22,870 nucleotides of DNA from Terfezia claveryi (taxonomy: Eukaryota; Ascomycota; Pezizomycetes; Pezizales; Pezizaceae). Under the pieces are notes generated by a model, which worked only from the letters and a program-made list of their open reading frames with translations, had not been told where the DNA came from and did no database searches. The stretch covers positions 1 to 22,870 of the forward strand of contig WHUX01000490.1 in assembly GCA_015179025.1 (NCBI GenBank). Direction: 5' to 3'. Both the position numbers and the translations under genes were made by a program. How positions within the stretch are numbered: the stretch's first letter is position 1; every line of letters starts with the position of its first letter. Of the stretch, positions 1-8,658 are shown one piece after another.

Positions 1-354
1 ATATTCAGGGTAACGCCAAGACTTCAGGGTAACAGCTAATATAGCTAGCATATATATGCATATAGTCAGCATATTAATCTGAGTATAACAATTGAACCGT
101 TAATCGGATTCTTATGAAACTTAAACCGTAGCTCCCTCAAGGGTCTATGGACGTTCCATAAGGGTCTTAACCATCTAGGATGATTATAAACTATTCCGAG
201 GTTCATACTCGTTTCATATACTTAACTCTTATAGATAAGTATTAGAAACGTTTGCACCACACTGCTAAGAGTGTACCTAGAGTTCATATAGATTCTAGGG
301 TCGTTCTATAAGGGCCCAAGTACCTGTGGTAGGGCTGGATGTCACCCCGTGACA
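1..354 (-). mobile_element. LTR fragment, Ty3/gypsy family A (5' part, minus strand)
   Basis: This is the reverse complement of the first part of the LTR seen complete at 5868-7331 and 8659-10120. The family terminus TGTCACGGGGTGACATCC is read leftwards from 354, and the rest of the LTR lies outside the window. The sequence just outside the terminus (355 onwards) is not purine-rich, so this does not look like a 3' LTR next to a polypurine tract. It is either a solo LTR or the 5' LTR of a minus-strand element extending to the left. The TTACCCTGAA motifs of the family are present here in reverse orientation near the window edge. Confidence 0.9.
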
Positions 355-759
355 GCCGAATCCTATAGTATTGACAATGATGAACTGGACGAATACGCTA
401 AAGAGCTAGCGGAAGATCTGAAAAGGGCAGAAGAAACACATTTAATACCATGTGGGTATTTCGAGGAAGGGTCCCAACATTGCCAGACACAGAGGGTGAG
501 GTGGATGATGTTGACCATGCATGACGAGAATGCCGTACACAGTCCGGGAAGTGAGAGATATGATTCGTCAAGGGAGGATTTTGAAGATGCAGAAAAGGAT
601 AGTGGCAACACGGTGGATGCTGGTAGTGAGGCTGTCGAAGATGAGGAGGAAGATGGAGAGGATAATTCCAAGGATAGTGATTCCGAGGATGCTGATTTGG
701 AGGATGAGGAGGACAGTGACAGTCAGTCGGAAGATGGAGATTCGGAGGATGAGTTGTAG
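355..759 (+). pseudogene. C-terminal ORF remnant with very acidic tail, 5' end cut by LTR
   Basis: The open frame runs out of the flanking LTR into about 135 codons and stops with TAG at 757-759. No ATG sits at its start, and the upstream part of the frame is LTR sequence, so the true N-terminus was probably lost when the LTR inserted. The first third is mixed and rather charged, with two Cys residues. The last 60 or so residues are almost only Asp, Glu and Ser, with repeated SED/EDE steps, and are surely disordered. Acidic tails like this occur in chromatin proteins, nucleolar proteins and some transposon proteins. I do not recognise the family. The stretch after it (760-938) is short, T-rich at first, and shows no gene. 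Confidence 0.4.
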
Positions 760-938
760 GACGCGGATGGTGAAGGGTTGGAAAGAATAGTTTTTTTGGA
801 AGTTAGAGTTTATAGGGCTGCATATATTTTTTGTAGGAATATGGAGACGAGCAGGATAACATAACATCACGAAAGATTTTTCCTCGCCACAATGCCCCTC
901 TAGGCCTCCTGACAGACTATACCAACCCCTTGGACGCT

Positions 939-996
939 TGGTCGCCCAATGCGCCGTAACGGCCACCTGGTCGCCCTATGCGCCGTAACGGCCACC
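939..996 (+). repeat. 29 bp tandem duplication at outer edge of left palindrome arm
   Basis: There are two adjacent copies of a 29 bp unit beginning TGGTCGCCC and containing GCGCCGTAACGGCCACC. The copies lie at 939-967 and 968-996 and differ at one base. A diverged counterpart of this GC-rich sequence is recognisable in reverse orientation around 5180-5225. It is therefore the outermost part of the left arm that still finds a match in the right arm. Confidence 0.75.
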
Positions 997-1539
997 TGTT
1001 GATGCGATCCACGCCCTGACGTTGTACTCAGAAGGTTGGCGCCCTAGGGTTCAGTGTTGTGCAACAGCCCCTGGCACCCTATGTTGTGCATCCGCGCCCT
1101 CAAGCCCTATACTGTTTCTGCCCTAGGCGCCAATCCATAATCATCCAACGTCCAGGTGCTATAAGACCGCAGTATGCCTCTGTAATGCAGGTGTGCGCCC
1201 TGGCACAACAACCTGACAGGCAACATGTCCACTCTACTTGGTGCACATGGAGAATAATAGTAATAGCAGCCAGGCAAACGCAGCCATGCAGAGAGGGAAA
1301 GTCAGGCAGAGGCAGCCAGGTATAAGCAATACATTGCATGCACTAGGTGAACTTGAGCTTCTATATACACTCATGAGCCATATTTGTACTTCCACCGAAC
1401 CATTCATCATAGATCCCACTAGGACTCTGTCCTGCATATATGCCTCCACAATCCAGCCGTTCCCAGACCTCAGCAGTCTCCAAAGTAGTAACCGCCCTCG
1501 CTGATATAGTTATCCACTGCCACGAGCAACCCCTAGTAG

Positions 1540-2580
1540 TAGAGCAATTAGCTAGGCAGTCCTACGAAGTCCGCGGATTTGCTGGCGAGTCCACGTACCT
1601 AGCTATGTATGTGCATATTGATAGGGGATATCTCGGGAGTCGGGAGTGCACTTGCGGAGTCCTAAGAGCAATTAGCAATGCCTCCACATAGAGTCCGCTG
1701 GCTTTCTAGCGAGTTCACATACCTAGCTATGTCTGAATATTGATAGGGGATATCTCAGCGGAGTCCTAAGAGAAATTAGCATTGCCTTCACATAGAGTCT
1801 GCTGGTTTCTGGCGAGTTCACGTACCTAGCTATGCCTGTGTCTGCGCACATAGATTGGGGATATCTCGCAACTGCAGTTTGGGCATCCTAAGAGCAATTA
1901 GCAATGCCTTCACATAGAGTCCGCTGGTTTCTGGGAGTTCAGTACCTAGCTATACCTGTGTCTGCGCACATAGATTGGGGATATCTAGCAACTGCAGTTT
2001 GGGCGTCCTAAGAGCAATTAGCAATGCCTTCACATAGAGTCCACTGGTTTCTGGCGAGTTCTATACCTAGCTATGCCTGTGAATATTGATAGGGGATATC
2101 TCAGCGGAGTCCTAAGAGCAATTAGCAATGCCTTCACATAGAGTCCGCTGGTTTCTGGCGAGTTCAGTACCTAGCTATGCCTGTGAATATTGATAGGGGA
2201 TATCTCAGCGGAGTCCTAAGAGAAATTAGCAATGCCTTCACATAGAGTCCGCTGGTTTCTGGCGAGTTCAGTACCTAGCTATGCCTGTGTCTGCGCACAT
2301 AGATTAGGGATATCTCACAACTGCAGTTTGGGCGTCCTAAGAGCAATTAGCAATGCCTTCATATAGAGTCCGCTTGTTTGCTGGCGAGTTTACGTACCTA
2401 GCTATGCCTGTGTCTACCCACATAGATTGGGGATATCTCACAACTGCACTTTGGGTGTCCTAAGAGCAATTAGCTAGGCCTTCACATAGAGTCCGCGGGT
2501 TGTCTGGCGAGTTCACACACCTGGCTATGTCTGCGCATATAGATGGGGGATATCTTGAGAGTGCACTAGGGGAGTCCTAA
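1540..2580 (+). repeat. Nine direct subrepeats, alternating ~100-107 and ~120-122 bp units
   Basis: Each unit carries CCTAAGAGCAATTAGCAATG, then CCTTCACATAGAGTCCGCTGG, a 'GGCGAGTTCA' step, then ACCTAGCTATGCCTGTG and GGGGATATCTC. Short units have AATATTGATA before the GATATCTC step. Long units instead have CTGCGCACATAGATTGG and an AACTGCAGTTTGGGCG tail. The 'gagtccgctgg' landmark recurs near 1690, 1796, 1917, 2039, 2138, 2245, 2367 and 2487, with a more diverged copy near 1567. Confidence 0.85.
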
Positions 2581-2887
2581 CCTCAGCGCTGGCTGCTTGA
2601 CCTTCCGCCGACTACTGGCTGGCTGCGTTATGTGTCATACCTGTGAAAAGAGGAGGTGCACGTGCTCTCATATTCTGTTGGTTCGCGCAGTCCTGGAAAT
2701 ATGTGTCGGTTGATGCGGCCGGGAAATATGTGTTGATTTGTCGGAAGGCAGATTTGCGCACGCTGGTCTGACAGATCAGCACATGCATGTTTCAGGCTAC
2801 ATATGCCCGCCAGCCGTGGGTTTACCGAAGTGGGTAATAGGTATGGAAGATGAGCACTGATGGCGGACTTATTCATATGGACTTGTG

Positions 2888-3377
2888 CATGCGAGAAACT
2901 CATGCTTTTGGAGACTTATATATATATGCGAGAAACTCATGCTTTTGGAGATATATATATATATGCGCGAGAAACTCATTCTTTTGGAGGCTTATATATA
3001 TATATGCGAGAAACTCATGCTTTTGGAGATATATATATATATATGCGAGAAACTCATGCTTTTGGAGATATATATATATATATGCGAGACACTCATGCTT
3101 TTGCAGATATATATATATATGCGCGAAACTCGTGCTTTTGAGGCTTATTAGTATATATGCGAGAAACTCATGCTTTTGGAGATATATATATATATATGCA
3201 AGAAACTCATGCTTTTGGAGATATATATATACATGCGCGAGAAACTCATGCTTTTGGAGATATATATATATATGCGCGAGAAACTCATGCTTTTGGAGAC
3301 TTATATATATATGCGAGAAACTCATGCTTTTGGAGATATATATATATATATGCGAGAAACTCGTGCTTTTGAGGCTT
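2888..3377 (+). repeat. Central tandem array, about 13 units of 37-41 bp with (TA)n tracts
   Basis: The unit is GCGAGAAACTCATGCTTTTG followed by GAGA or GAGGCT and a run of 4-6 TA dinucleotides. Copies begin near 2890, 2929, 2968, 3006, 3047, 3084, 3121, 3159, 3199, 3236, 3275, 3313 and 3352. The first copy belongs to the left arm and the others fill most of the spacer. Length variation is mainly in the TA run. All reading frames stay open across the array, so the long ORFs predicted here on both strands are repeat artefacts rich in Tyr, Ile and Arg. Confidence 0.9.
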
Positions 3378-3407
3378 ATAGATTGATTCCAGGTAGATCT
3401 AGAGGCT

Positions 3408-3445
3408 GCCAATGCATAAGTTTCTTGCCTATGCATATATATTAG
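3408..3445 (-). repeat. Diverged inverted copy of the central 39 bp unit
   Basis: The sequence TGCATAAGTTTCTTGCC followed by a TA-rich tract is a degenerate reverse complement of the unit in the 2888-3377 array. Together with the copy at 3476-3502 in the right arm, it shows that the array also existed in opposite orientation. The turning point of the palindrome therefore lies near 3378-3407. Confidence 0.55.
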
Positions 3446-3475
3446 TCTTGCCCACGAATGCATGCATTTCTCTAT

Positions 3476-5225
3476 GTCTCCAAAAGCACGAGTTTCTCGC
3501 ATGCACAAGTCCATATGATTAAGCCCGCCATCAGTGCTCATCTTCCATACCTATTACCCACTTCGTTAAACCCATGGCTGGCGGGCATATGTAGCCTGAA
3601 ACATGCATGTGCTGATCTGTCAGACCAGCGTGCGTAAATCTGCCTTCCGACCAATCAACACATATTTCCCGGCCGTGTCAACCGACACATATTTCCAGGA
3701 CTGCGCGAACCAACAGAACACGAGAGCACGTGCACCCCCTCTTTTCACAGGTATGACACATAACGCAGCCAGCCAGTAGTCGGCGGAAGGTCAAGCAGCC
3801 AGCGCTGAGGTTAGGACTCCTCCAGTGCACTCTCGAGATATCCTCCATCTATATGCGCAGACATAGCCAGGTGCGTGAACTCGCCAGACAACCTGCGGAC
3901 TCTATGTGAAGGCCTAGCTAATTGCTCTTAGGACGCCCAAAGTGCAGTTGCGAGATATCCCCAATCTATGTGGGCAGACACAGGCATAGCTAGGTACGTA
4001 AACTCGCCAGCAAACAAGTGGACTCTATATGAAGGCATTGCTAATTGCTCTTAGGACGCCCAAACTGCAGTTGCGAGATATCCCCAATCTATGTGGGCAG
4101 ACACAGGCATAGCTAGGTACTGAACTCGCCAGAAACCAGCGGACTCTATGTGAGGGCATTGCTAATTTCTCTTAGGACTCCGCTGAGATATCCCCTATCA
4201 ATATTCGCAGGCATAGCTAGGTACTGAACTCGCCAGAAACCAGCGGACTCTATGTGAAGGCATTGCTAATTGCTCTTAGGACGCCCAAACTGCAGTTGCG
4301 AGATATCCCCAATCTATGTGCGCAGACACAGACATAGCTAGGTACGTGAACTCACCAGAAACCAGCGGACTCTATGTGAAGGCAATGCTAATTTCTCTTA
4401 GGACTCCGCTGAGATATCCCCTATCAATATTCAGACATAACTAGGTATGTGAACTTGCTAGAAAGCCAGCGGACTCTATGTGGAGGCATTGCTAATTGCT
4501 CTTAGGACTCCGCAAGTGCACTCCCGACTCCCGAGATATCCCCTATCAATATGCACATACATAGCTAGGTACATGGACTCGCCAGCAAATCCGTGGACTC
4601 TGTAGGACTGCCTACCTAATTGCTCTACTGCTAGGGGTTGCTCATGGCAGTGGATAACTACATCAGTGAGGGCGGTTACTACTTTGGAGACTGCTGAGGT
4701 CTGGGAACGGCTGGATAGTGGGAGGCATATGCGTAGGACACAGTCCTAGTGGGATCTATGATGGAATGGTTTGCTGGAAGAACAAATATGGCTCATCAGT
4801 GTATATAGAAGCTCAAGTTCACCTAGTGCATGCAATGTATTGCTTTTACCTTACTGCCTTTGCCTGACTGCCCCTCTCTGCCTGGCTGCGTTTGCCTGGC
4901 TGCTATTATCGTTATTCTCCGCGTGCGCCAAGAAGAGTGGAAATATTGTCTGTCAGGTAGTTTTGCCAGGGTGCACACCTGCATTACCGAGGCATACTGC
5001 GCTCTTGTAGCACCTGGACATTGCACGACCATTGATTGGCGCCTGGGGGCAGAAACAGTATACGGCTTAAGGGCGGGGACGCACAAAATAGGGCGCCAGG
5101 GCGCTGTTCTACAATGCTGAACTCTAGGGCGCAAAGCCCTAAGGTACAGCGTCACGGCATGGATTGCATTAACAACTGGCCGTTGGGCGCGCGCTGCGAG
5201 GGAGCGGCGCCCGGGCGACAACAGT
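3476..5225 (-). repeat. Right arm of the large inverted repeat
   Basis: The arm is about 1.75 kb and starts GTCTCCAAAAGCACGAG, the reverse complement of the inner end of the left arm. It keeps the same order of blocks in mirror image: inner unique part, subrepeats, outer GC-rich part. It is shorter than the left arm mainly because it has fewer subrepeats (about seven against nine). The outermost 40 bp match the left arm only weakly, so the end at 5225 is approximate. Confidence 0.8.
3800..4640 (-). repeat. Seven direct subrepeats in the right arm
   Basis: These are the same 100-107 and 120-126 bp unit types as in the left arm, in reverse complement. The 'cggactctatgtgaaggc' landmark recurs near 3898, 4018, 4138, 4243, 4365, 4468 and 4594. 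The order of short and long units does not mirror the left arm exactly, which points to independent gain or loss of units after the palindrome formed. Confidence 0.8.
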
Positions 5226-5867
5226 CTTCCGCGCTGCGCCGTTAACTGTCAGTTTGTCTTTAGAATATCACGGGCGTCGGGGGCCGCAAAGGCAAACTGC
5301 AATCGTTTCTGATGAAGGTCATGATTCGGAAGGAATATTTGTCGGGGTGAGGTGTGCAGTATATTTTGTCGGGTGCAAAGAAAAATGTGTTAAGCCTTGG
5401 ATCAGAGGTGGGATAAGATGGTATTATTAGTTAGGAGATGAAAGTCGCTGCAGCACGGCAATGAGGAGAATAGGGGTTACTAGGGTTATATAGGATTTAC
5501 ATAATACAGATTGTTGAGTACAGAAGAGGGAGGCCGGCAATGGCCGAAGCAGGTCAGGGAAGATAAAATGATGGGCCCCGGGCCAAGCCCGACACTTCTA
5601 GACTAGCACTAGCTTCCTATCTAAGTACTGCATGTATGCCACTATGCAGCTAGGTATGCAGGATGTGGTACTTAGTACTACACATGTTACGCCATATAAC
5701 GTGGTGGAACGAAATGGCAATTCCTACCAGGCTAACGAGCGACGTGCGCCAGGATGGCAAGGGTCTGTAGCAGTGGCGCCGGGAGGCCAGGGATGTCAAA
5801 GAGAGGTAACGGCAAGGGTCTGTAGCGGTGGCGCCAGGAGGCCAAGGATGTCAAGGAGAGTGCTGGA
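5226..5867. other. Non-coding stretch between palindrome and LTR
   Basis: No gene is supported here. A short ORF at 5632-5880 runs through a tandem repeat into the LTR and has no recognisable product. The part around 5490-5600 has a TATA-like stretch (ATATAGGATTTACATAATAC), a GC-rich segment with GGCCGG/CCGGGCC steps and purine-rich DNA. This could be a fragment of another transposon, but I cannot identify it. Confidence 0.4.
5756..5860 (+). repeat. Two copies of a 55 bp tandem repeat
   Basis: The unit begins GGCAAGGGTCTGTAGC and continues through TGGCGCC and a GGATGTCAA step. The copies start at 5756 and 5811 and differ mostly by A/G changes. The second copy ends eight bases before the LTR at 5868. 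Confidence 0.8.
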
Positions 5868-6191
5868 TGTTACGGGGTGACATCCAGCCCTACCAAAGGT
5901 ACTTGGGCCCTTATAGAACGACCCTAGAATCTATATGAACTCTAGGTACACTCTTAGCAGTGTGGTGCAAACGTTTCTAATACTTATCTATAAGAGTTAA
6001 GTATATGAAACGGGTATGAACCTCGGAGTGGTTTATAATCATCCTAGATGGTTAAGACCCTAATGGTATGTCCATAGACCCTTGAGGGAGCTACGGTTTA
6101 AGTTTCATAAGAATCCGATTAATGGTTCAATAGTTATACTCAGATTAATATACTGACTATATGCATATATATATGCTAGCTATATTAGCTG

Positions 6192-6240
6192 TTACCCTGA
6201 AGTCTTGGCGTTACCCTGAATATTGAATTATTACCCTGAA
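6192..6240 (+). promoter_or_regulatory. Three direct TTACCCTGAA motifs in LTR U3
   Basis: TTACCCTGAA occurs three times at about 19-20 bp spacing (starting 6192, 6211 and 6231). The same triplet is kept in the LTR copies near 8982-9028 and 19455-19503, and partly at 1-35. The regular spacing and conservation in otherwise mutated LTRs suggest a protein-binding array in U3, but function is inferred only. Confidence 0.5.
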
Positions 6241-6290
6241 CTGCAGGAAAATAATTCGGTAAAAATAACTAAAAAATTGAAGGACCGAGG

Positions 6291-6314
6291 GCGCACTTTA
6301 GACCAAAGTGCGTC
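6291..6314 (+). promoter_or_regulatory. Hairpin in LTR U3
   Basis: GCGCACTTT and AAAGTGCG(T) form a 9 bp stem around a 5-base loop (AGACC). The structure recurs in the LTR at 8659-10120 and, with a base change, in the minus LTR near 19382-19405. It could be a dyad binding site or an RNA hairpin. No function can be assigned. Confidence 0.45.
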
Positions 6315-7029
6315 CGGTGACACTATAAGGGAGTGCGCACAGGACAGAGGCCAAAGGTAGGGCCAAAACATAAAGTTCTCCGAATCTAATGTTGCAAGGT
6401 TCTATCTAGGCCTACTCTTCGTCCTGATTCCATTTCTGCAATCCTTTTTATGATTGAAGTTAAACTCATGGAGATATAAGACTTTTAATATGGTCATATA
6501 GGTCCTCGAGGAGGTTTCCTTATTATTGGTAATAACTCTGTGAATAATTTGAGTATCGAGATAAACTAAGATTCTATAATCTTCTATGCGTTTATACCAT
6601 TCCAATGGTAATCTACTTGTGACCCACGGTTCTCTATTCATAGAGTTATACGCAGTTGAAAATTATTTTCAATGGACACTAGACACTATTAAATGAATAT
6701 TGCCAGAAACATAATTAGATGCCTTCGGATATTGTCGGATGGTAATTCGATAGTATCGGGGATTGGTAACATATCTGAAATTGAATTTAGTTGTCTCGGA
6801 TAAGAATTCTTAAATGGGATAAGCGAGCTATAAGAGAAGTATGAATAACATGCAGACATGGGAATATTCTCTACGTTCGGGTTAGTAACCTGTGACAACG
6901 AGTGCAGATAGCAAATGCGTTAACAAAGGTGTGGATGGTATAACACTTAGGAAGAAATTACAAGGTGACAGGTAGGCCCGAGTTTTATAAAATATTTTTA
7001 TCATAAGAATATCTACGAATACCGTGGGA

Positions 7030-7037
7030 TATAAATA
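7030..7037 (+). promoter_or_regulatory. TATA box of the LTR promoter
   Basis: TATAAATA lies about 300 bp before the LTR end and is conserved in the copies at 9819-9826 and 17917-17924 (minus strand). It is the best candidate for the retrotransposon core promoter, placing the U3/R border a few tens of bases downstream. Confidence 0.6.
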
Positions 7038-7331
7038 GTGCAAGTACTTCTGGTTGAATTTATTCTACCACGAGCGAGTATTCGAAAGCAAGAGCACCTT
7101 AAGTACACGAAGCCTACAAAGTTCTAAGTCTTGTGTTAACTTTACGTTCAAGTGACATAGGATTTATTTTGTGTTGCGAAATAAGATCCGTTGTGAGGAA
7201 CTATTGTTGGATTGAACTTTACTGCTATAGGATTGATATTCTGTGTTGCGGAATAGATATCGTTGCGGCAGGAAATTACGGCCGTCCTAATAGTCGCAAG
7301 AGTGCTATCAGTCAATAGGGCCCCCGTGACA

Positions 7332-7380
7332 TTACTTTGTAGCCAGTGATTCTCGTTTCATTTGCTATTTACTCAAAATC
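7332..7380 (+). other. Leader between 5' LTR and gag
   Basis: There are 49 bases between the LTR end and the gag ATG. A primer-binding site should lie here. No segment starting TGG (complementary to a tRNA 3' CCA end) is next to the LTR, so the priming mechanism is not clear from this copy. Mutation of the site is possible, as is a non-standard primer. Confidence 0.4.
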
Positions 7381-8658
7381 ATGTCTAGTTCACAGACACC
7401 AAGAGGGCCTCGCCAGCCCTACCAACCCCTTACATTCCCAGATGTCACACCTCGTGCCATCACACAAAGACTACACAATCTTCCTCAATCTGATATAGAT
7501 ACGGAAGATGACCTCATTGATATCCCAATGGAGGATATTCTATCTTGAGGGATGGAATCCTCAAGACACCCTATATACTCTTCAGACGAGCTAACCATAT
7601 TCCTACCTGGTTTATTAGAACAATTTGGACAACCTTCCCGAAGGCCTCCTCATCGAACAGCCAGTAACACATCATCACGACGTCCCACCCAGCAACCACC
7701 ACGTCCCACATGACTGTCTCGACCAAGTTTAAGCCAAGAAGAATATGATCAATTATTGGCTCGAATTGTTAGGGATGGATCGATCGAATTTGACCGGCAA
7801 CAAGCGGAGATTGCAGACCTTACGAGAGGTCTAAATGCTCAAGCAAGCCTCCTGAAAGAAGCCCAAGACACACATAAGGTTATTTTTGAGGGAGCAATGG
7901 CTACATATGAAGACCTAAAGTTATTACGACAGTAGGTCACCGAAAAGTAGCAGCATTAAAAGGTCAAACAGAAGGACAAGAGGATGCAGTTAAATGTTTA
8001 ACTGTATCCATCAGTGAGGCCTTAGAAAAACAATGGGAGGAACTAAGCAAGAAGCTTAAGCAGGATACGGAGTCAATAGTTGATGCGGCTAAAGTAGAGT
8101 TTGATGGTATTAAAGCAGATGTTATCAAACTCCATGAATGGACACAGAAGGCGATCAAGCAAGAGCAAGATGATCGCATTCGCAGTTGTGAGACTAATAA
8201 AGAATCCGTAAATGAACTCTCTCATCGGATCCAAACTCACAAAAGGAAGCTCAAAGACCTACAAGAGCAACCACTCAGTCAACAACGTCTACCAAAACGC
8301 ACCCGATCAATTGATGATGATATTGAAGATTTCATCATACGTGGTACTCGGACTGGTCCAGTACCACCTCCTCCGCCTCCACCATCACCTCCTCCACAAA
8401 AGAAAACTCGTATTCTTTCTGAGAAGAAAGAACCTCGAAACCTCCCCCTACCTCCTCAGTTCGATGGAACTTCAAGCAAACTCAAGGAATTCCTAATGAA
8501 GGTAGACCACACCTTTGAACGTATGCCGCTGACATATTCTACTCATAGTGAAAAAATCCTGTTCGTAGCAGATCTACTTACAGGAGGTGCGAGCACTTGG
8601 TATTACGCAAACCAACACAAGCATACACCAGATGCCAACTCCGGATGGGTTGAATGGG
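7381..8658 (+). pseudogene. gag: gag, N-terminal part (capsid), interrupted by solo LTR
   Basis: Gag forms the virus-like particle of the retrotransposon. The ATG at 7381 opens MSSSQTPRGP. The frame has stops at 7546-7548 and 7711-7713 (each explained by CGA changed to TGA) and a frameshift near 7930. Beyond that the frame is clean to 8658. Visible parts, in order, are a Ser/Pro/Arg-rich N-terminus, a long charged helical stretch (about 7960-8270, probable coiled coil), a proline run (PPPPPPPPSPPP near 8370-8400), then the start of the retrotransposon Gag domain with PPQFDGTSSKLKEFL and LTGGASTWYY. Coding breaks at WVEW, where a solo LTR inserted. The sequence resumes in the same frame at 10121. 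Confidence 0.88.
8654..8658 (+). repeat. Target site duplication ATGGG (left copy)
   Basis: ATGGG directly precedes the LTR at 8659 and is repeated at 10121-10125 directly after it. Removing the LTR and one copy restores the gag frame across WVEW and DTFNVFK. Confidence 0.92.

Larger units (their letters stand above)
939..2915 (+). repeat. Left arm of the large inverted repeat
   Basis: The arm is about 1.98 kb. From outside to inside it has a GC-rich unique part (939-1540), nine direct subrepeats (about 1540-2580) and a unique inner part (2580-2915) ending TTTTGGAGAC. Small ORFs inside it (for example 1059-1325 and 1440-1691) have no recognisable product and run through repeats, so they are not called as genes. 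Confidence 0.85.
939..5225. mobile_element. Foldback-like palindromic element with long subterminally repeated arms
   Basis: The 939-2915 segment pairs in reverse complement with 3476-5225 along almost its whole length, leaving a 560 bp spacer. The match is clear at every level: the outer GC-rich part (about 1010-1340 against 4820-5180), the block of direct subrepeats, and the inner part, where the sequence around the CCGCCGACTACTGG region near 2606 is mirrored near 3780. The arms differ by point changes and in the number of subrepeats, so they are not an exact mirror. Long inverted repeats built from internal direct repeats around a small centre are the hallmark of Foldback-type DNA elements (Drosophila FB, Galileo). 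No transposase ORF was found, and no target duplication could be fixed because the outer edge is diffuse. An old inverted duplication of local DNA is the main alternative. Confidence 0.6.
5868..7331 (+). mobile_element. 5' LTR of the plus-strand gypsy element (1464 bp)
   Basis: It begins TGTTACGGGGTGACATCC and ends GGGCCCCCGTGACA, giving TG...CA ends. It aligns end to end with the LTR at 8659-10120. A coding leader and gag follow directly, so it is the 5' LTR. The five bases before it are CTGGA. The partner duplication would lie after the missing 3' LTR. Differences from the 8659 copy visible at the start are all transitions (for example C/T at the fourth base and G/A near 5939). Several short ORFs inside it are not genes. 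Confidence 0.92.

Noticed and set aside
1059..1691. Small plus-strand ORFs in the left arm
   Set aside because: They are below 90 codons with no domain, and their mirror sequence in the right arm is not kept as a coding frame.
2888..3377. CRISPR array
   Set aside because: The units are contiguous and the only variable part is a TA run. There are no unique spacers, no cas genes, and the context is eukaryotic.
2850..3541. Long ORFs on both strands across the centre of the palindrome (up to 213 codons)
   Set aside because: They are simple translations of the 39 bp tandem array, open in several frames at once, with only repeat-derived Tyr/Ile/Arg/His-rich sequence.
939..5225. Palindrome as a mere sequencing or assembly artefact
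   Set aside because: The arms differ by many point changes and in subrepeat number, which a chimeric inverted read would not show. It still deserves a check with spanning reads.
5226..5640. Fragment of a third LTR
   Set aside because: A TATA-like stretch and GC-rich steps are suggestive, but no TG...CA ends, partner copy or target duplication could be found.
5632..5880. 82-codon ORF ending in the LTR
   Set aside because: It passes through the 55 bp tandem repeat and stops only by chance inside the LTR.
6402..7318. ORFs inside the LTR (also 9478-9687)
   Set aside because: They recur in the other LTR copies simply because the LTRs are alike, and they show no protein motif.
7332..7931. Gag read as an intact gene
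   Set aside because: Two in-frame TGA stops and a frameshift near 7930 break it before the capsid domain.
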